Shown: in pieces, positions 17,810 to 26,654 of the stretch
Layout of the letters: every line of letters starts with the position of its first letter
How positions within the stretch are numbered: position 1 is the stretch's first letter
DNA from: Palsa-1400 sp036501625
Lineage (GTDB): Bacteria; Verrucomicrobiota; Verrucomicrobiia; Limisphaerales; Palsa-1400
Reading direction: 5' to 3'
Assembly (NCBI GenBank): GCA_036501625.1
Contig: DASXZY010000026.1
Location: 9,914 to 73,913 of the forward strand
DNA length: 64,000 nt
Notes under the pieces: generated by a model
The model's input: the letters and a program-made list of their open reading frames with translations, nothing else
Told to the model about the DNA's origin: nothing
Databases searched by the model: none
Position numbers and translations under genes: made by a program

Positions 17810-19240
17810 ATGACGATTAGGCATGGGGTTGGGCCGGCGCGACGCCGGCGGCACAGCACGGGCACCATTGGCGCCATCATCGCATGGGCTTCAATTTGTT
17901 TCATGGCGCCGGGCATTTCGCGCGGGAATGACGCCACCAATCAGGTTTCGATTGATCTGGTGCGGCGGCTCATGGAGCGGCTCGACAGGGATGAACAGGA
18001 GTTGAGGGATTTGCGCAAACAACTGGCCGATCGCCCTCCCGAGAGGGCCTCCGCAGCCAACCCCTCTCCACCAGACGATTCCCAACTGCGGCAACGGCTG
18101 GATAGCGACGAAAAGGCCATCACCAATCTCAACGCGCAGGTGGCCGGGATGGGCGCGGGCGAGGCGAAGGCCAAATATCCAAGCATCCAATTCCACGGAT
18201 TTGGCGACTTGGATTACGCGGCGGACACGCGCCGCGCACCCAATGTGCCCGGCAATGTGGGTGGCATCCCTTATGGCGCTTCCTACTACGGCGAAAAAAA
18301 CACGTTCTACATGGGCGAGTTGGATTTGTTTATCACGTCGCAGTTGGCGGAAAACACTTCCATCCTTAATGAGACGGCCCTGGGCGCGGCGTCGGATAAC
18401 GAGACCGGCATCGACATCGAGCGGCTGTATCTGGAGTATCGTTTCAACGAGTCTTTCATTTTGGACGCGGGGCGATTTCACACTTCACTGGGCTATTATA
18501 ACGACACCTACCATCACGGAACATGGCTGCAAACGGCGATTGGCCGGCCCACCTTCTTGCAATTCGAGGACGCGGGCGGCATCCTGCCGGTGCGCATGGT
18601 TGGGCTTTCGTTGCATGGCGCCATTCCTTCCGGCCGGCTCAATTTGAATTACGCGGCCGAGCTGGGCAACGGCGCGGAGTATTCGGCCAATCCCAATTTG
18701 GACCAAGTCCAGCAGGACCTCTCGTTTACTGACTCGAAGGCGGTCAATTTCGCGTTGTTCGCGAAGCCCGATTGGCTGCCGGGCTTGCAGTTTGGCGGCA
18801 ATTTTTATTACGACTCCATCACGCCTGACAACAGCGGCACCACGAACGTCGTGCCGCGCAATGATCAATGCATCTTTGGCGCGCACGCCGTTTACAACAA
18901 CCCGCAATGGGAATTTCTCAACGAGGGCTGCCTCATCGTGGACAAACCGGTGGGCGGACAGGCTCATTACAATCCGGCTTTTTACACCCAACTGGCGCGC
19001 AAGTTTGGCGTGCTGACGCCGTACGCCCGATTCAACTACTATAAAATATCGCTGAACGACAAACTCTACACAATCGACTGGGTCGATGGCGTCAACAAAG
19101 GTTTTCATTACGGCCCCAGCCTGGGGTTGCGCTACGATTTCACGGCCTATGCGGCGGTCAAATTGCAGTATGATTATCTGGTCGATTACGGATTTAACAA
19201 CGCCAGCCGGATCAACTTTCAGGCGTGCTTCACCTTCTAA
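17810..19240 (+). CDS. Outer-membrane porin with N-terminal coiled coil
   Basis: The protein has 476 aa. A long basic N-region precedes a hydrophobic core (TIGAIIAWASICFMAPGIS), which suggests a signal peptide. Residues about 45-120 form a heptad-like helical stretch (RLMERLDRDEQELRDLRKQL). The rest alternates in the way of an outer-membrane beta-barrel (FHGFGDLDYAAD ... FYMGELDLFITSQL ... YLEYRFNESFILDAGRFH) and ends with a terminal Phe (INFQACFTF), the usual BAM recognition residue. It resembles phosphate-selective or general verrucomicrobial porins. The next gene begins within 20 bp, so both are likely co-transcribed. Confidence 0.85.
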   Translation: MTIRHGVGPARRRRHSTGTIGAIIAWASICFMAPGISRGNDATNQVSIDLVRRLMERLDRDEQELRDLRKQLADRPPERASAANPSPPDDSQLRQRLDSDEKAITNLNAQVAGMGAGEAKAKYPSIQFHGFGDLDYAADTRRAPNVPGNVGGIPYGASYYGEKNTFYMGELDLFITSQLAENTSILNETALGAASDNETGIDIERLYLEYRFNESFILDAGRFHTSLGYYNDTYHHGTWLQTAIGRPTFLQFEDAGGILPVRMVGLSLHGAIPSGRLNLNYAAELGNGAEYSANPNLDQVQQDLSFTDSKAVNFALFAKPDWLPGLQFGGNFYYDSITPDNSGTTNVVPRNDQCIFGAHAVYNNPQWEFLNEGCLIVDKPVGGQAHYNPAFYTQLARKFGVLTPYARFNYYKISLNDKLYTIDWVDGVNKGFHYGPSLGLRYDFTAYAAVKLQYDYLVDYGFNNASRINFQACFTF

Positions 19241-19257
19241 GGGAGGCCGAGTCAGTC

Positions 19258-19752
19258 ATGCGCGAGAATATGTTCATCCTGGTTTTGGGCGGGGCCCTGG
19301 CGGCGGGATTTGCCAGTGCCCAGGACAAGGCTGCCGATTTGGCAATCGTCGTGAATGCGGCTTGCTCGCTCGAAAATGTTTCAAGCGCGGAGCTGGTTAA
19401 AATCTTCAAGGCGCAACGAACGACCAATCCCGACGGTGTCAAATATGTGCTGGCCGCCTGCCAAACCGGCACGCCGGAGCACAGCGCGGCTCTTAAAGCG
19501 ATTTACCGGATGACGGACTCGGATTATGAACGGTATTTTCTGCAAGCCACATTCGCTGGCTCCATTCAGGCAGCGCCCAAGGCATTCTTGAATGGGTTAA
19601 GCGTGCGGCAGTTCGTGGCGGCGGCGCCCGGCGCCATTGGCTACCTTCGAGCCAGCGAGGCCGACAAATCCGTCAAGGTGGTGAGGATTGACGGCAAAGC
19701 GCCCGGCGAATTGGGTTATCCGCTCAAGATCAGGGGAGCCAACGCGCCATAA
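19258..19752 (+). CDS. Small PstS-like periplasmic binding protein
   Basis: The protein has 164 aa from ATG 19258, with a GGGAGG ribosome site at 19241-19246. The open frame extends upstream to 19225 over the porin stop, but the signal peptide begins at MRENMFILVLGG and ends near FASAQ. The mature part (LAIVVNAACSLENVSSAELVKIFKAQRTTNPDG) matches the opening of small PstS-like substrate-binding domains (PBP-like). It ends with GAIGYLRASEADKSVKVVRIDG, a normal feature of that family. No ABC permease is nearby. With a porin before it and a kinase after it, it more likely serves sensing than uptake. This is inference. Confidence 0.8.
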   Translation: MRENMFILVLGGALAAGFASAQDKAADLAIVVNAACSLENVSSAELVKIFKAQRTTNPDGVKYVLAACQTGTPEHSAALKAIYRMTDSDYERYFLQATFAGSIQAAPKAFLNGLSVRQFVAAAPGAIGYLRASEADKSVKVVRIDGKAPGELGYPLKIRGANAP

Positions 19753-19758
19753 ATTTTA

Positions 19759-22152
19759 ATGAAGATTTCACCCAGAGCATTTTTCCGCAATTTGCCGATT
19801 CATCGGAAAATGGTTCTGGTGACGCTGTGCGTGTGCGCGGTCGTTTTGGTGGTGGCATCGGCGGCGTTGTTCTGGTTTCAATCCATTCAATATCGCAACA
19901 GCTTCGCGGTCGAACTTGAATCGCTGGGCGCGATCACCGCGCAGAACAGCGCCGGGCCGCTCGCGGCGAAGGACGCCAAAGCGGCCGACGCGCTGCTGGC
20001 GCCGTTCAAGTTGAAGCCGCAAATCGTGGGAGCGTACGTCTTTGACTCCGAGAACCAGCCTTTCGGCATTTTTCATACCGAAGAGCCGAACGCGGCCATT
20101 CCACCCGGAGCGCCGGATGGGACGGTCGCCTTTGCCAACGGCTATGCGATTCTGCGCATGCCGATCATGGAGGGAGCGCACCGCCTGGGTACGCTGCACC
20201 TGCGGGCTAATTTTCGGAAAAGGTATATTGAATTGTTGACGGTTTACGCGGGCGTCCTCGCGGCCGTGCTGGCGGCCAGCGCGCTTTTGATCCTGGTGCT
20301 GTCGGCCCAAATGCAGAGGCTGGTGGCCAAACCGATTGTGGCGCTGGCGGAAGTGGCGCGCCAGATTACCGAGAGCGAGCATTACTCGATGCGCGCGCGG
20401 GAGAGCGGCCAGGATGAAGTGGGCCATCTCACGCGCGACTTTAATCGCATGATAGAACGCATCCAGTCGCGCGAAGCGGCGCTGCGGAAAGCCAACGGGG
20501 CGCTCCAGGCCGAAATCGCCGAGCGAGAGACCGCCCAGGCCGCCCAGACCCGCCTCATCGCCATCATCGAAGGAACGACCGATCTTGTCGCCTCGATGTC
20601 CCCCGGCGGCCATTGCCTGTTTGTCAACGGGGCGGGTTTGCGCATGGCGGGGTTCAGCAAGGAGACTGATTACTCCAGCTTGCGCATCTGGGATTTTTAC
20701 CCGGAGTGGGTCAGGCCCGTCATTTTGGAGGAAGGATTGCCGGCGGCTGAACGGAACGGATCGTGGATAGGAGAAACGGCGATCCTAGTGCGAGACGGCA
20801 AGGAAATACCGGTCTCCCAGCTTATCCTGGCCCATCGCGGCCCGGACGGGGCGGTGGAGTATTTTTCGACCATCGCGCGCGACATCACGGAGAGCAAGAT
20901 GGCTGCGGCGCTGAGAGTCAGCCAGCAGCGTTACGAGGTCGCGGTGCTCGGCTCCAGAGACGGTTTGTGGGATTGGGATTTGCTGGCCAACCAGGTCTAT
21001 TTTGCGCCGCGATGGAAAAGCATTCTCGGTTACGGCAACGATGAACTGGCGCACAGCTTCGACTCTTTTCGCGCATTGCTGCATTCCGATGACGCCGAGC
21101 GCGTCCTGGCCAAGCGGAAGTCCTATCTGGCCGGCGGCCAGGCCGCTTACGAAGATGAGTTTCGCATGCGCCACAAAGACGGCAGTTACCGATGGATTTT
21201 GTCGCGCGGGGCGGCCTTGCGCGACGGGCAAGGAGAAGCGTTTCGATTCGCCGGCTCGCACACCGACATCACGGAGCGCAAAGCAACGAGCGAAAAAATA
21301 TCGGGCATGCAGAAGGAGCTTTTGGAAGTGTCCCGCCGCGCGGGCATGGCGGAAGTCGCCACCGGCGTCCTGCACAACGTGGGCAACGTCCTCAACAGCG
21401 TCAACGTGTCGATCACGCATATCCGCGACCGGCTGCAGATTTCCGAAATGGCCAGCCTGGCCAAGGTCGGCGGGTTGCTGGAAGGGCGCGGGGCCAATGT
21501 GGGCGTTTATTTGACGGCGGACCCGAAAGGCAGACTGGTGCCGGGATTTGTCATTCAACTGGCCAGGGAACTGAGGCGGGAGCACGAATTTTTGCGGAGC
21601 GAACACGACCAACTGGCGCGGAATGTGGAGCACATCAAAGAGATTGTGGCCATGCAACAGAGTTACGCCCGCGTTTCAGGCATCATCGAGATTATTTCGC
21701 TGCCGGCGCTGGTGGAGGACGCGCTGGTGATGAATTCAGCGGGGCTGGGCCGGCATGGCATAAACCTGGTGCGTGAATTTTCGGATGTGCCCGCCGTCCG
21801 CGCCGACAAACACAAAGTGCTGCAAATCCTGATCAACCTCGTCAGCAATGCCAAATACGCACTGGACATGTCCGGTTCCCACGACCGCCAGCTCAAGGTT
21901 GCCATCAGCAAGAACGGCGACAACCGCGTCAAAGTGGCGGTGGCCGACAACGGGGTGGGCATACCGCCGGAAAATTTGACGCGCATTTTCTCGCACGGTT
22001 TCACCACGCGGAAAAAGGGGCACGGGTTCGGATTGCACAGCGGCGCGATCGCGGCCAAGGAAATGGGCGGGTTGCTTAAGGCCGAAAGCCCCGGCGAAGG
22101 GCGCGGCGCGACATTCACGCTGGAACTCCCTCTTGTCAACGAAAGACCATGA
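19759..22152 (+). CDS. Membrane histidine kinase: HAMP, two PAS, HNVGN-type H-box
   Basis: The protein has 797 aa. TM1 (about 18-42) and TM2 (about 160-185) flank a periplasmic or extracytoplasmic sensor of about 120 residues. HAMP lies at about 185-240. PAS1 is near 275-385 and PAS2 near 390-510 with a PAC end (GSHTDITERK). The dimerisation/phosphoacceptor segment has His539 in VLHNVGNVLNSVNVS. This is a distinct subclass of H-box also found in other bacteria. The ATPase domain shows ILINLVSNAKYAL, DNGVGIPPENL and KGHGFGLHSGAIAA. The gene begins 6 bp after the binding-protein gene, and its stop overlaps the next start as ATGA. Confidence 0.93.
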   Translation: MKISPRAFFRNLPIHRKMVLVTLCVCAVVLVVASAALFWFQSIQYRNSFAVELESLGAITAQNSAGPLAAKDAKAADALLAPFKLKPQIVGAYVFDSENQPFGIFHTEEPNAAIPPGAPDGTVAFANGYAILRMPIMEGAHRLGTLHLRANFRKRYIELLTVYAGVLAAVLAASALLILVLSAQMQRLVAKPIVALAEVARQITESEHYSMRARESGQDEVGHLTRDFNRMIERIQSREAALRKANGALQAEIAERETAQAAQTRLIAIIEGTTDLVASMSPGGHCLFVNGAGLRMAGFSKETDYSSLRIWDFYPEWVRPVILEEGLPAAERNGSWIGETAILVRDGKEIPVSQLILAHRGPDGAVEYFSTIARDITESKMAAALRVSQQRYEVAVLGSRDGLWDWDLLANQVYFAPRWKSILGYGNDELAHSFDSFRALLHSDDAERVLAKRKSYLAGGQAAYEDEFRMRHKDGSYRWILSRGAALRDGQGEAFRFAGSHTDITERKATSEKISGMQKELLEVSRRAGMAEVATGVLHNVGNVLNSVNVSITHIRDRLQISEMASLAKVGGLLEGRGANVGVYLTADPKGRLVPGFVIQLARELRREHEFLRSEHDQLARNVEHIKEIVAMQQSYARVSGIIEIISLPALVEDALVMNSAGLGRHGINLVREFSDVPAVRADKHKVLQILINLVSNAKYALDMSGSHDRQLKVAISKNGDNRVKVAVADNGVGIPPENLTRIFSHGFTTRKKGHGFGLHSGAIAAKEMGGLLKAESPGEGRGATFTLELPLVNERP

Positions 22153-24329
22153 TTATGAACAACGCCAACGAAAATCAGAAACGCAGAATCCTCGTCATTG
22201 ACGACAATCCCTCCATCCACGCGGACGTCCGTAAAATCCTGGGCGGCCGCGGCGAACGCAACGCGGCCATCGACAACGCCAAGGCGATTCTCTTCGACGA
22301 CGCGCCCGAGGCCGAAGTCAACAGCACGGAATTTGAAATAGATTCCGCCTATCAGGGCGAGGAAGGGCTGGACAAGGTGAAAGTGGCGGTGGAATCCGGG
22401 GCGCCCTACTCGATGGCGTTTGTCGATGTGCGGATGCCGCCGGGCTGGGACGGCGTGGAAACGATCACGCACATTTGGAAGGCATATCCCGAATTGCAGG
22501 TGGTCGTCTGCACCGCCTACTCAGATTATTCCTGGCAGGAAATGATCCAGCAATTGGGCAAGACCGACGGGCTGGTCATTCTCAAAAAGCCGTTCGACAA
22601 CATTGAAGTGCTGCAATTGGCACATGCGTTGACGGAGAAATGGCGCCTGAGCAAGGAAATCCGGGGCCGTCTGCAAAATCTCGATGTGCTGGTCACGGAG
22701 CGCACGGTCGAACTTCGTTCGGCCAACGAACGCCTGACCAAAGAGATCGCCGAGCGAGTATTGCTGGAAAGCGCGCTGCGCCTTTCCGAGGAGAGGTTCT
22801 CCAAGGCTTTCAAAGCCAGCCCCATTCCGCTGGCCATCCAATCCCTGCAGCATGAGAAATACCTGGACACCAACGAAGGCTTCCAACTTCTGACCGGCTA
22901 CGGCCGCGACGAGCTTCTGGGCCGCGCGCCGCTGGAGCTGAACATTTGGGACGATCCCAAGGAAAGCACGGTCATGCTCAAAATGTTGCGGGACCGGCTC
23001 TCCGTTCGCAACATGCCGTGCCAACTGCGAACGAAGGCCCAACAAGTGCGCCAGGTTCTGTTGTCCGCCGAGTTGCTTGATTTGGGCGGCGAACCGTTTC
23101 TGCTGACCATTGCCCAGGACATCACCGAGCAACTCATCATGGAAGGCCAGTTGCGGCAGGCCCACAAAATGGAAGCGGTGGGACAATTGGCGGCAGGCGT
23201 GGCGCATGATTTCAACAACATGCTCACGGTCATTCAGGGCCATACCTGCATTCTCCGGGATGACTGCCGGGAGGAATCCGCCGAATTCAAGTCGCTGCAA
23301 ACGGTTTCCGACACGGCCGAAAAGGCGGCCAAGCTGGTGCGGCAACTGCTCGCCTTCAGCCGCAAACAGGTCACTCAGATGCGGCCCCTGGCCATGCATG
23401 AAGTCATTTGCGGCATTGCCGGGATGCTGACGCCGTTGCTGGGAGAAAAGATCACTTTGAAGATGATTGATTCGCCGAGTTCGCTGCGCATCGTCGCGGA
23501 CCGGGGCATGTTGGAGCAGATGGTGATCAACTGCGCCGTCAACGCGCGGGACGCGATGCCGGAAGGGGGCGTGCTCACGCTCAGCGCGGAGGTGGTTGAT
23601 ATCGATTCCGCGGCTGCCTGCCGCAACCAGGACGCGCGCCCCGGCCAGTTTATGCGCCTGAGCGTGGCGGATACGGGGCACGGAATTAAGCCGGAACTCC
23701 AGGCCAGGATTTTTGAGCCATTCTTTACGACCAAGCCCGTTGGCAAGGCGACGGGACTGGGCCTGGCGGCGGTTTACGGAATTGCCAAACAGCATAGCGG
23801 CTGGGTGGAGGTTGAAAGCCAGCCCGGCCGCGGCGCCACCTTCCACATTTTCCTGCCCGCTTGCGCGGCGCCGGATTCCGGTCCCCGCCCGGCCCGGGCG
23901 CACGCGCCGCAGGGCCACGAATCGGTTCTGGTGGTGGACGATGACGACGACGTCCGCGACTACATTGTGGAGGTCTTGAATTCGCGCGGATACCATGTTG
24001 CCGATGCCAATTCGGGCAAGGCAGCTTTGGAGCGGTGGAATGAAAATGGGGAGGCGATTGATCTTTTGCTGACCGATATGGTCATGCCGGGAGGGCTGAC
24101 CGGGCGCCAATTGGCGGACAGCCTGCTGGCGAAAGACCCGGCGTTGCGCGTCCTTTACACGAGCGGTTACAACGCCGGGATGGCGGGCGAGGAACTTTCC
24201 CGGCTGGTGGGGCACGACTTCCTGCCGAAGCCTTATGAGCCGGATGTTCTCCTGAAAGCCGTGCGAACCTGCCTGGACCGCCCGATCCGGGGGCCGCGGC
24301 GGACAACGCCGCAGGCAATGGTTTCTTAA
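22149..24329 (+). CDS. Hybrid sensor kinase REC-PAS-HisKA-HATPase-REC
   Basis: The protein has 726 aa. It opens with a receiver (RILVIDDNPSIHADVR; phosphoacceptor Asp93 in AFVDVRMPP). A linker coiled coil and a PAS domain (about 215-335) follow. The HisKA segment is GQLAAGVAHDFNNMLTVIQGH, with the phosphoacceptor His in AHDFNN. The ATPase has N/G boxes INCAVNARDAMPEGG and TGLGLAAVYGI. A second receiver is at the C-terminus (VLVVDDDDDVRD; Asp in LLLTDMVMPG). There are no TM segments, so it is cytosolic. The ATGA overlap with the upstream kinase argues that REC1 receives phosphate from that kinase and that this is a phosphorelay. Confidence 0.94.
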   Translation: MIMNNANENQKRRILVIDDNPSIHADVRKILGGRGERNAAIDNAKAILFDDAPEAEVNSTEFEIDSAYQGEEGLDKVKVAVESGAPYSMAFVDVRMPPGWDGVETITHIWKAYPELQVVVCTAYSDYSWQEMIQQLGKTDGLVILKKPFDNIEVLQLAHALTEKWRLSKEIRGRLQNLDVLVTERTVELRSANERLTKEIAERVLLESALRLSEERFSKAFKASPIPLAIQSLQHEKYLDTNEGFQLLTGYGRDELLGRAPLELNIWDDPKESTVMLKMLRDRLSVRNMPCQLRTKAQQVRQVLLSAELLDLGGEPFLLTIAQDITEQLIMEGQLRQAHKMEAVGQLAAGVAHDFNNMLTVIQGHTCILRDDCREESAEFKSLQTVSDTAEKAAKLVRQLLAFSRKQVTQMRPLAMHEVICGIAGMLTPLLGEKITLKMIDSPSSLRIVADRGMLEQMVINCAVNARDAMPEGGVLTLSAEVVDIDSAAACRNQDARPGQFMRLSVADTGHGIKPELQARIFEPFFTTKPVGKATGLGLAAVYGIAKQHSGWVEVESQPGRGATFHIFLPACAAPDSGPRPARAHAPQGHESVLVVDDDDDVRDYIVEVLNSRGYHVADANSGKAALERWNENGEAIDLLLTDMVMPGGLTGRQLADSLLAKDPALRVLYTSGYNAGMAGEELSRLVGHDFLPKPYEPDVLLKAVRTCLDRPIRGPRRTTPQAMVS

Positions 24330-24388
24330 GAGGCTGCTAAAGTTTGGCCGCCCGCCAGCCGATAACTACCGAAGAGAAAAGAGTACTC

Positions 24389-24898
24389 ATGTCTCTACGA
24401 ATTTACCAATTGTGGCCGATGGCGGTGGCAGGAATCCTGGGAGCAGCCGCCGCGCGGGCCAGCGCGGGCTATTTGCCGCTGGATGGGCCAATGCCGTTGC
24501 GTTTTCGCATCGCCCCTCCGCCGCCGGTCTTTGCAGAGCCGCCGCCGCCTCCGCCAGCGCACCCATTTCTGTTAGCGCCTATCGAATTGCCGTCGCCGCC
24601 GATGCCTTCGCCTCCGGCGGAAACCAATAATGTTCCGCCAGCCAAGGCGGTCCGGCCCACGCCCCCGGCCGCTTCCGCCACCAACGCGCCCGCCGTCGAG
24701 TACGATGCCAGGGACCCGCTGGCCGATTCTAAGCCGCCCGCCGTCCCGGATGGCGTCGTCTCTCCGCAGATGTTGATCAGATTTTTCACCGGCCCCGCTC
24801 CGGCCCCCCCGAACGCCGGGATCGCGGCGCCATCTGGCCCGGTTGGCTTCACGCCCCCGGCGCCTTCCGGCAAGCCGGTCCCCGCGACTTCGCCGTGA
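24389..24898 (+). CDS. Exported proline-rich protein
   Basis: The protein has 169 aa from ATG 24389; the open frame runs upstream to 24344 without a better start. A signal peptide (hydrophobic stretch MAVAGILGAAAARASA) is followed by a mature part that is over one third proline/alanine, with runs such as PPPPVFAEPPPPPP. A short non-repetitive patch, VVSPQMLIRFFTGPAPA, is the only candidate for a conserved site. It is probably a periplasmic spacer or cell-wall-associated protein. It ends 8 bp before the TPR gene, whose product is also exported. Confidence 0.6.
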   Translation: MSLRIYQLWPMAVAGILGAAAARASAGYLPLDGPMPLRFRIAPPPPVFAEPPPPPPAHPFLLAPIELPSPPMPSPPAETNNVPPAKAVRPTPPAASATNAPAVEYDARDPLADSKPPAVPDGVVSPQMLIRFFTGPAPAPPNAGIAAPSGPVGFTPPAPSGKPVPATSP

Positions 24899-24905
24899 TT
24901 TTCCA

Positions 24906-26225
24906 GTGAAGATTCGCTTCGCAATCCAGGCTCTGGTTCTCTTGCTGGCCTCGGCGGCCGGTGCTTTCGCGCAATCCAACGCCGCGCCAGAAATAGCGCT
25001 TGCCTCCAACTTGCTGGCGAGCACGGCTGCGGAATCGGACCGCCCGATTGCCCCGGAACTGGGCGGCATGACCAGTTCCAATCTGTTGCAACCCGGCAGC
25101 GCGACCAACACGGAAGAAGCGAATCGATATTTTCAGGTTCAACTGGACCTGGCCATGAAGGAGCGGCGCGAGAAAAACCCCGCGCTGGCCGGGCAAACGC
25201 TGGTTAACATTTTGCAAGCCGCGGCCGCGCCGGAATTCAAGCGGAAAGCCCTTTTTGAACTGGCGCTGGCCACGCAGGATAACAACGAGCCGGTCAAAGC
25301 CCAGCAAGTCTATGCCCAATACCTGCAACGGTACCCGGAAGACCCGAGCGCGCCTGAGATTATGCTCCGGCAAGGGCTGCTCTTCCGCCAAATAGGCGTG
25401 AACACGCTGGCCATTTCCAAATTTTACTCCGTGATGTCCACGGCGCTAAAACTCAAGCTGGTAAACATTGATTACTACAAGAGTCTGGTTCTCCAGGCGC
25501 AAACGGAAATCGCGGATACGTATTACATCGAGGGGCAGTTTAACGAGTCGTCCGACTTCTACACGCGCCTGCTCAAAGCAGACAGCCCTTCGCTCAACAA
25601 GCAGCAGATCGAATTCAAACTCATCCGTTCACTTTCCTATCTGCCCAACCAAAACGAAACGATTTCGCGGGCGCAGAGGTTCCTGACGAATTTTCCCAGT
25701 TACTCCGACGTGCCGGAGGTGCGCTTCATCCTGGCCAGCGCCTACAAGGCGGTCGGGCGCAATTCGGATGCGTTAAAACAAGTGCTGCTGCTCCTGCAAT
25801 CCCAGCAGGATAATCAGAGGAGCAACCCGGACCTGTGGATTTATTGGCAGCGGCGCGCCGGAAACGAAATCGCCAACCAGCTTTACAGGGAAGCTGATTT
25901 TTTGGATGCGCTGCAAATTTACCAGAACCTCGCCGCCTTGGACCCCGCGCCAGCCTGGCAGGCGCCGGCTTTGTACCAAGTCGGGCTGGTCTATGAGCAA
26001 TTGCAACAATGGCAAAAGGCGTCTGATACGTACAGCCAGATCATCGGAAGGCGGGCGGAGTTGACCGCCACCAACGCCCCGCCCAGTTTGTCGTCTTTGT
26101 GCGAAATGGCCCAATGGCGCAAGGATTATATTGCCTGGCTTCAGAAAGCGCGCCAGGCTGATTCGGAATTTCACCAAAGCAATCTTTACAAACCTCCAGC
26201 TGCCAAAGCCACCGCCTTACGATGA
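24906..26225 (+). CDS. Exported tetratricopeptide-repeat protein
   Basis: The protein has 439 aa. I chose the GTG at 24906 because it begins a clean signal peptide (VKIRFAIQALVLLLASAAGAFAQ); a longer frame from 24843 would bury it. The mature part has about six TPR-like helix pairs (for example RKALFELALATQDNNEPVKA, VRFILASAYKAVGRNSDALK, PALYQVGLVYEQLQQWQKAS). It probably acts as a periplasmic scaffold. The stop overlaps the next start as ATGA (26222-26225). It lies between signalling genes, and its partner proteins are unknown. Confidence 0.8.
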   Translation: MKIRFAIQALVLLLASAAGAFAQSNAAPEIALASNLLASTAAESDRPIAPELGGMTSSNLLQPGSATNTEEANRYFQVQLDLAMKERREKNPALAGQTLVNILQAAAAPEFKRKALFELALATQDNNEPVKAQQVYAQYLQRYPEDPSAPEIMLRQGLLFRQIGVNTLAISKFYSVMSTALKLKLVNIDYYKSLVLQAQTEIADTYYIEGQFNESSDFYTRLLKADSPSLNKQQIEFKLIRSLSYLPNQNETISRAQRFLTNFPSYSDVPEVRFILASAYKAVGRNSDALKQVLLLLQSQQDNQRSNPDLWIYWQRRAGNEIANQLYREADFLDALQIYQNLAALDPAPAWQAPALYQVGLVYEQLQQWQKASDTYSQIIGRRAELTATNAPPSLSSLCEMAQWRKDYIAWLQKARQADSEFHQSNLYKPPAAKATALR

Positions 26226-26641
26226 ACTCGCCGCATGACATGCTCCACAGTTTGAACGAACACCTGACGGTCTGCCAGCAACTTCTGCAGGCGACCGAAC
26301 AGGAGGGCCAGGCCCTGCGCCAGCCAGGGAAGCCGTGCCTCTCGGAGTTTTATCAGCGGAAAAAAGACTTGCTTCCGCGCTTCAATCAGTCGTTAGATGG
26401 CCTGCGGAAGCATCGTGTGAACTGGCAGAAGTTGAGCTTGGATGAAAAGGCACGCTGGCCCGAAGCAGGTGTGTTGCTGCGCAAGAATCAGGATATGACG
26501 ATGAAGATCATCGTTCTGGACCGCGAGAATGAGCAGGCCCTCCTGCGCCGCGGGCTGGTTCCGCCGCAACAACTGCCTTCGGTCAACCGCCAGCGGCCGC
26601 ATTTCGTAGCCGATCTCTACCGCCGCCAAGGCGTTGCATGA
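26222..26641 (+). CDS. Small helical protein with FlgN-like layout
   Basis: The protein has 139 aa and no signal peptide. The N-terminal helix (LHSLNEHLTVCQQLLQATEQ), the loop with FYQRKKDLLPRF, and a second long helix with NQDMTMKIIVLDRENEQALL resemble the layout of FlgN-type export chaperones. The match is architectural only. There are no flagellar genes in the window. It is translationally coupled to the TPR gene (ATGA) and is followed after 13 bp by the sigma-54 activator. It could bind the TPR protein or the regulator. I do not recognise a characterised homologue. Confidence 0.55.
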   Translation: MNSPHDMLHSLNEHLTVCQQLLQATEQEGQALRQPGKPCLSEFYQRKKDLLPRFNQSLDGLRKHRVNWQKLSLDEKARWPEAGVLLRKNQDMTMKIIVLDRENEQALLRRGLVPPQQLPSVNRQRPHFVADLYRRQGVA

Positions 26642-26654
26642 TGCTCACGCATCA

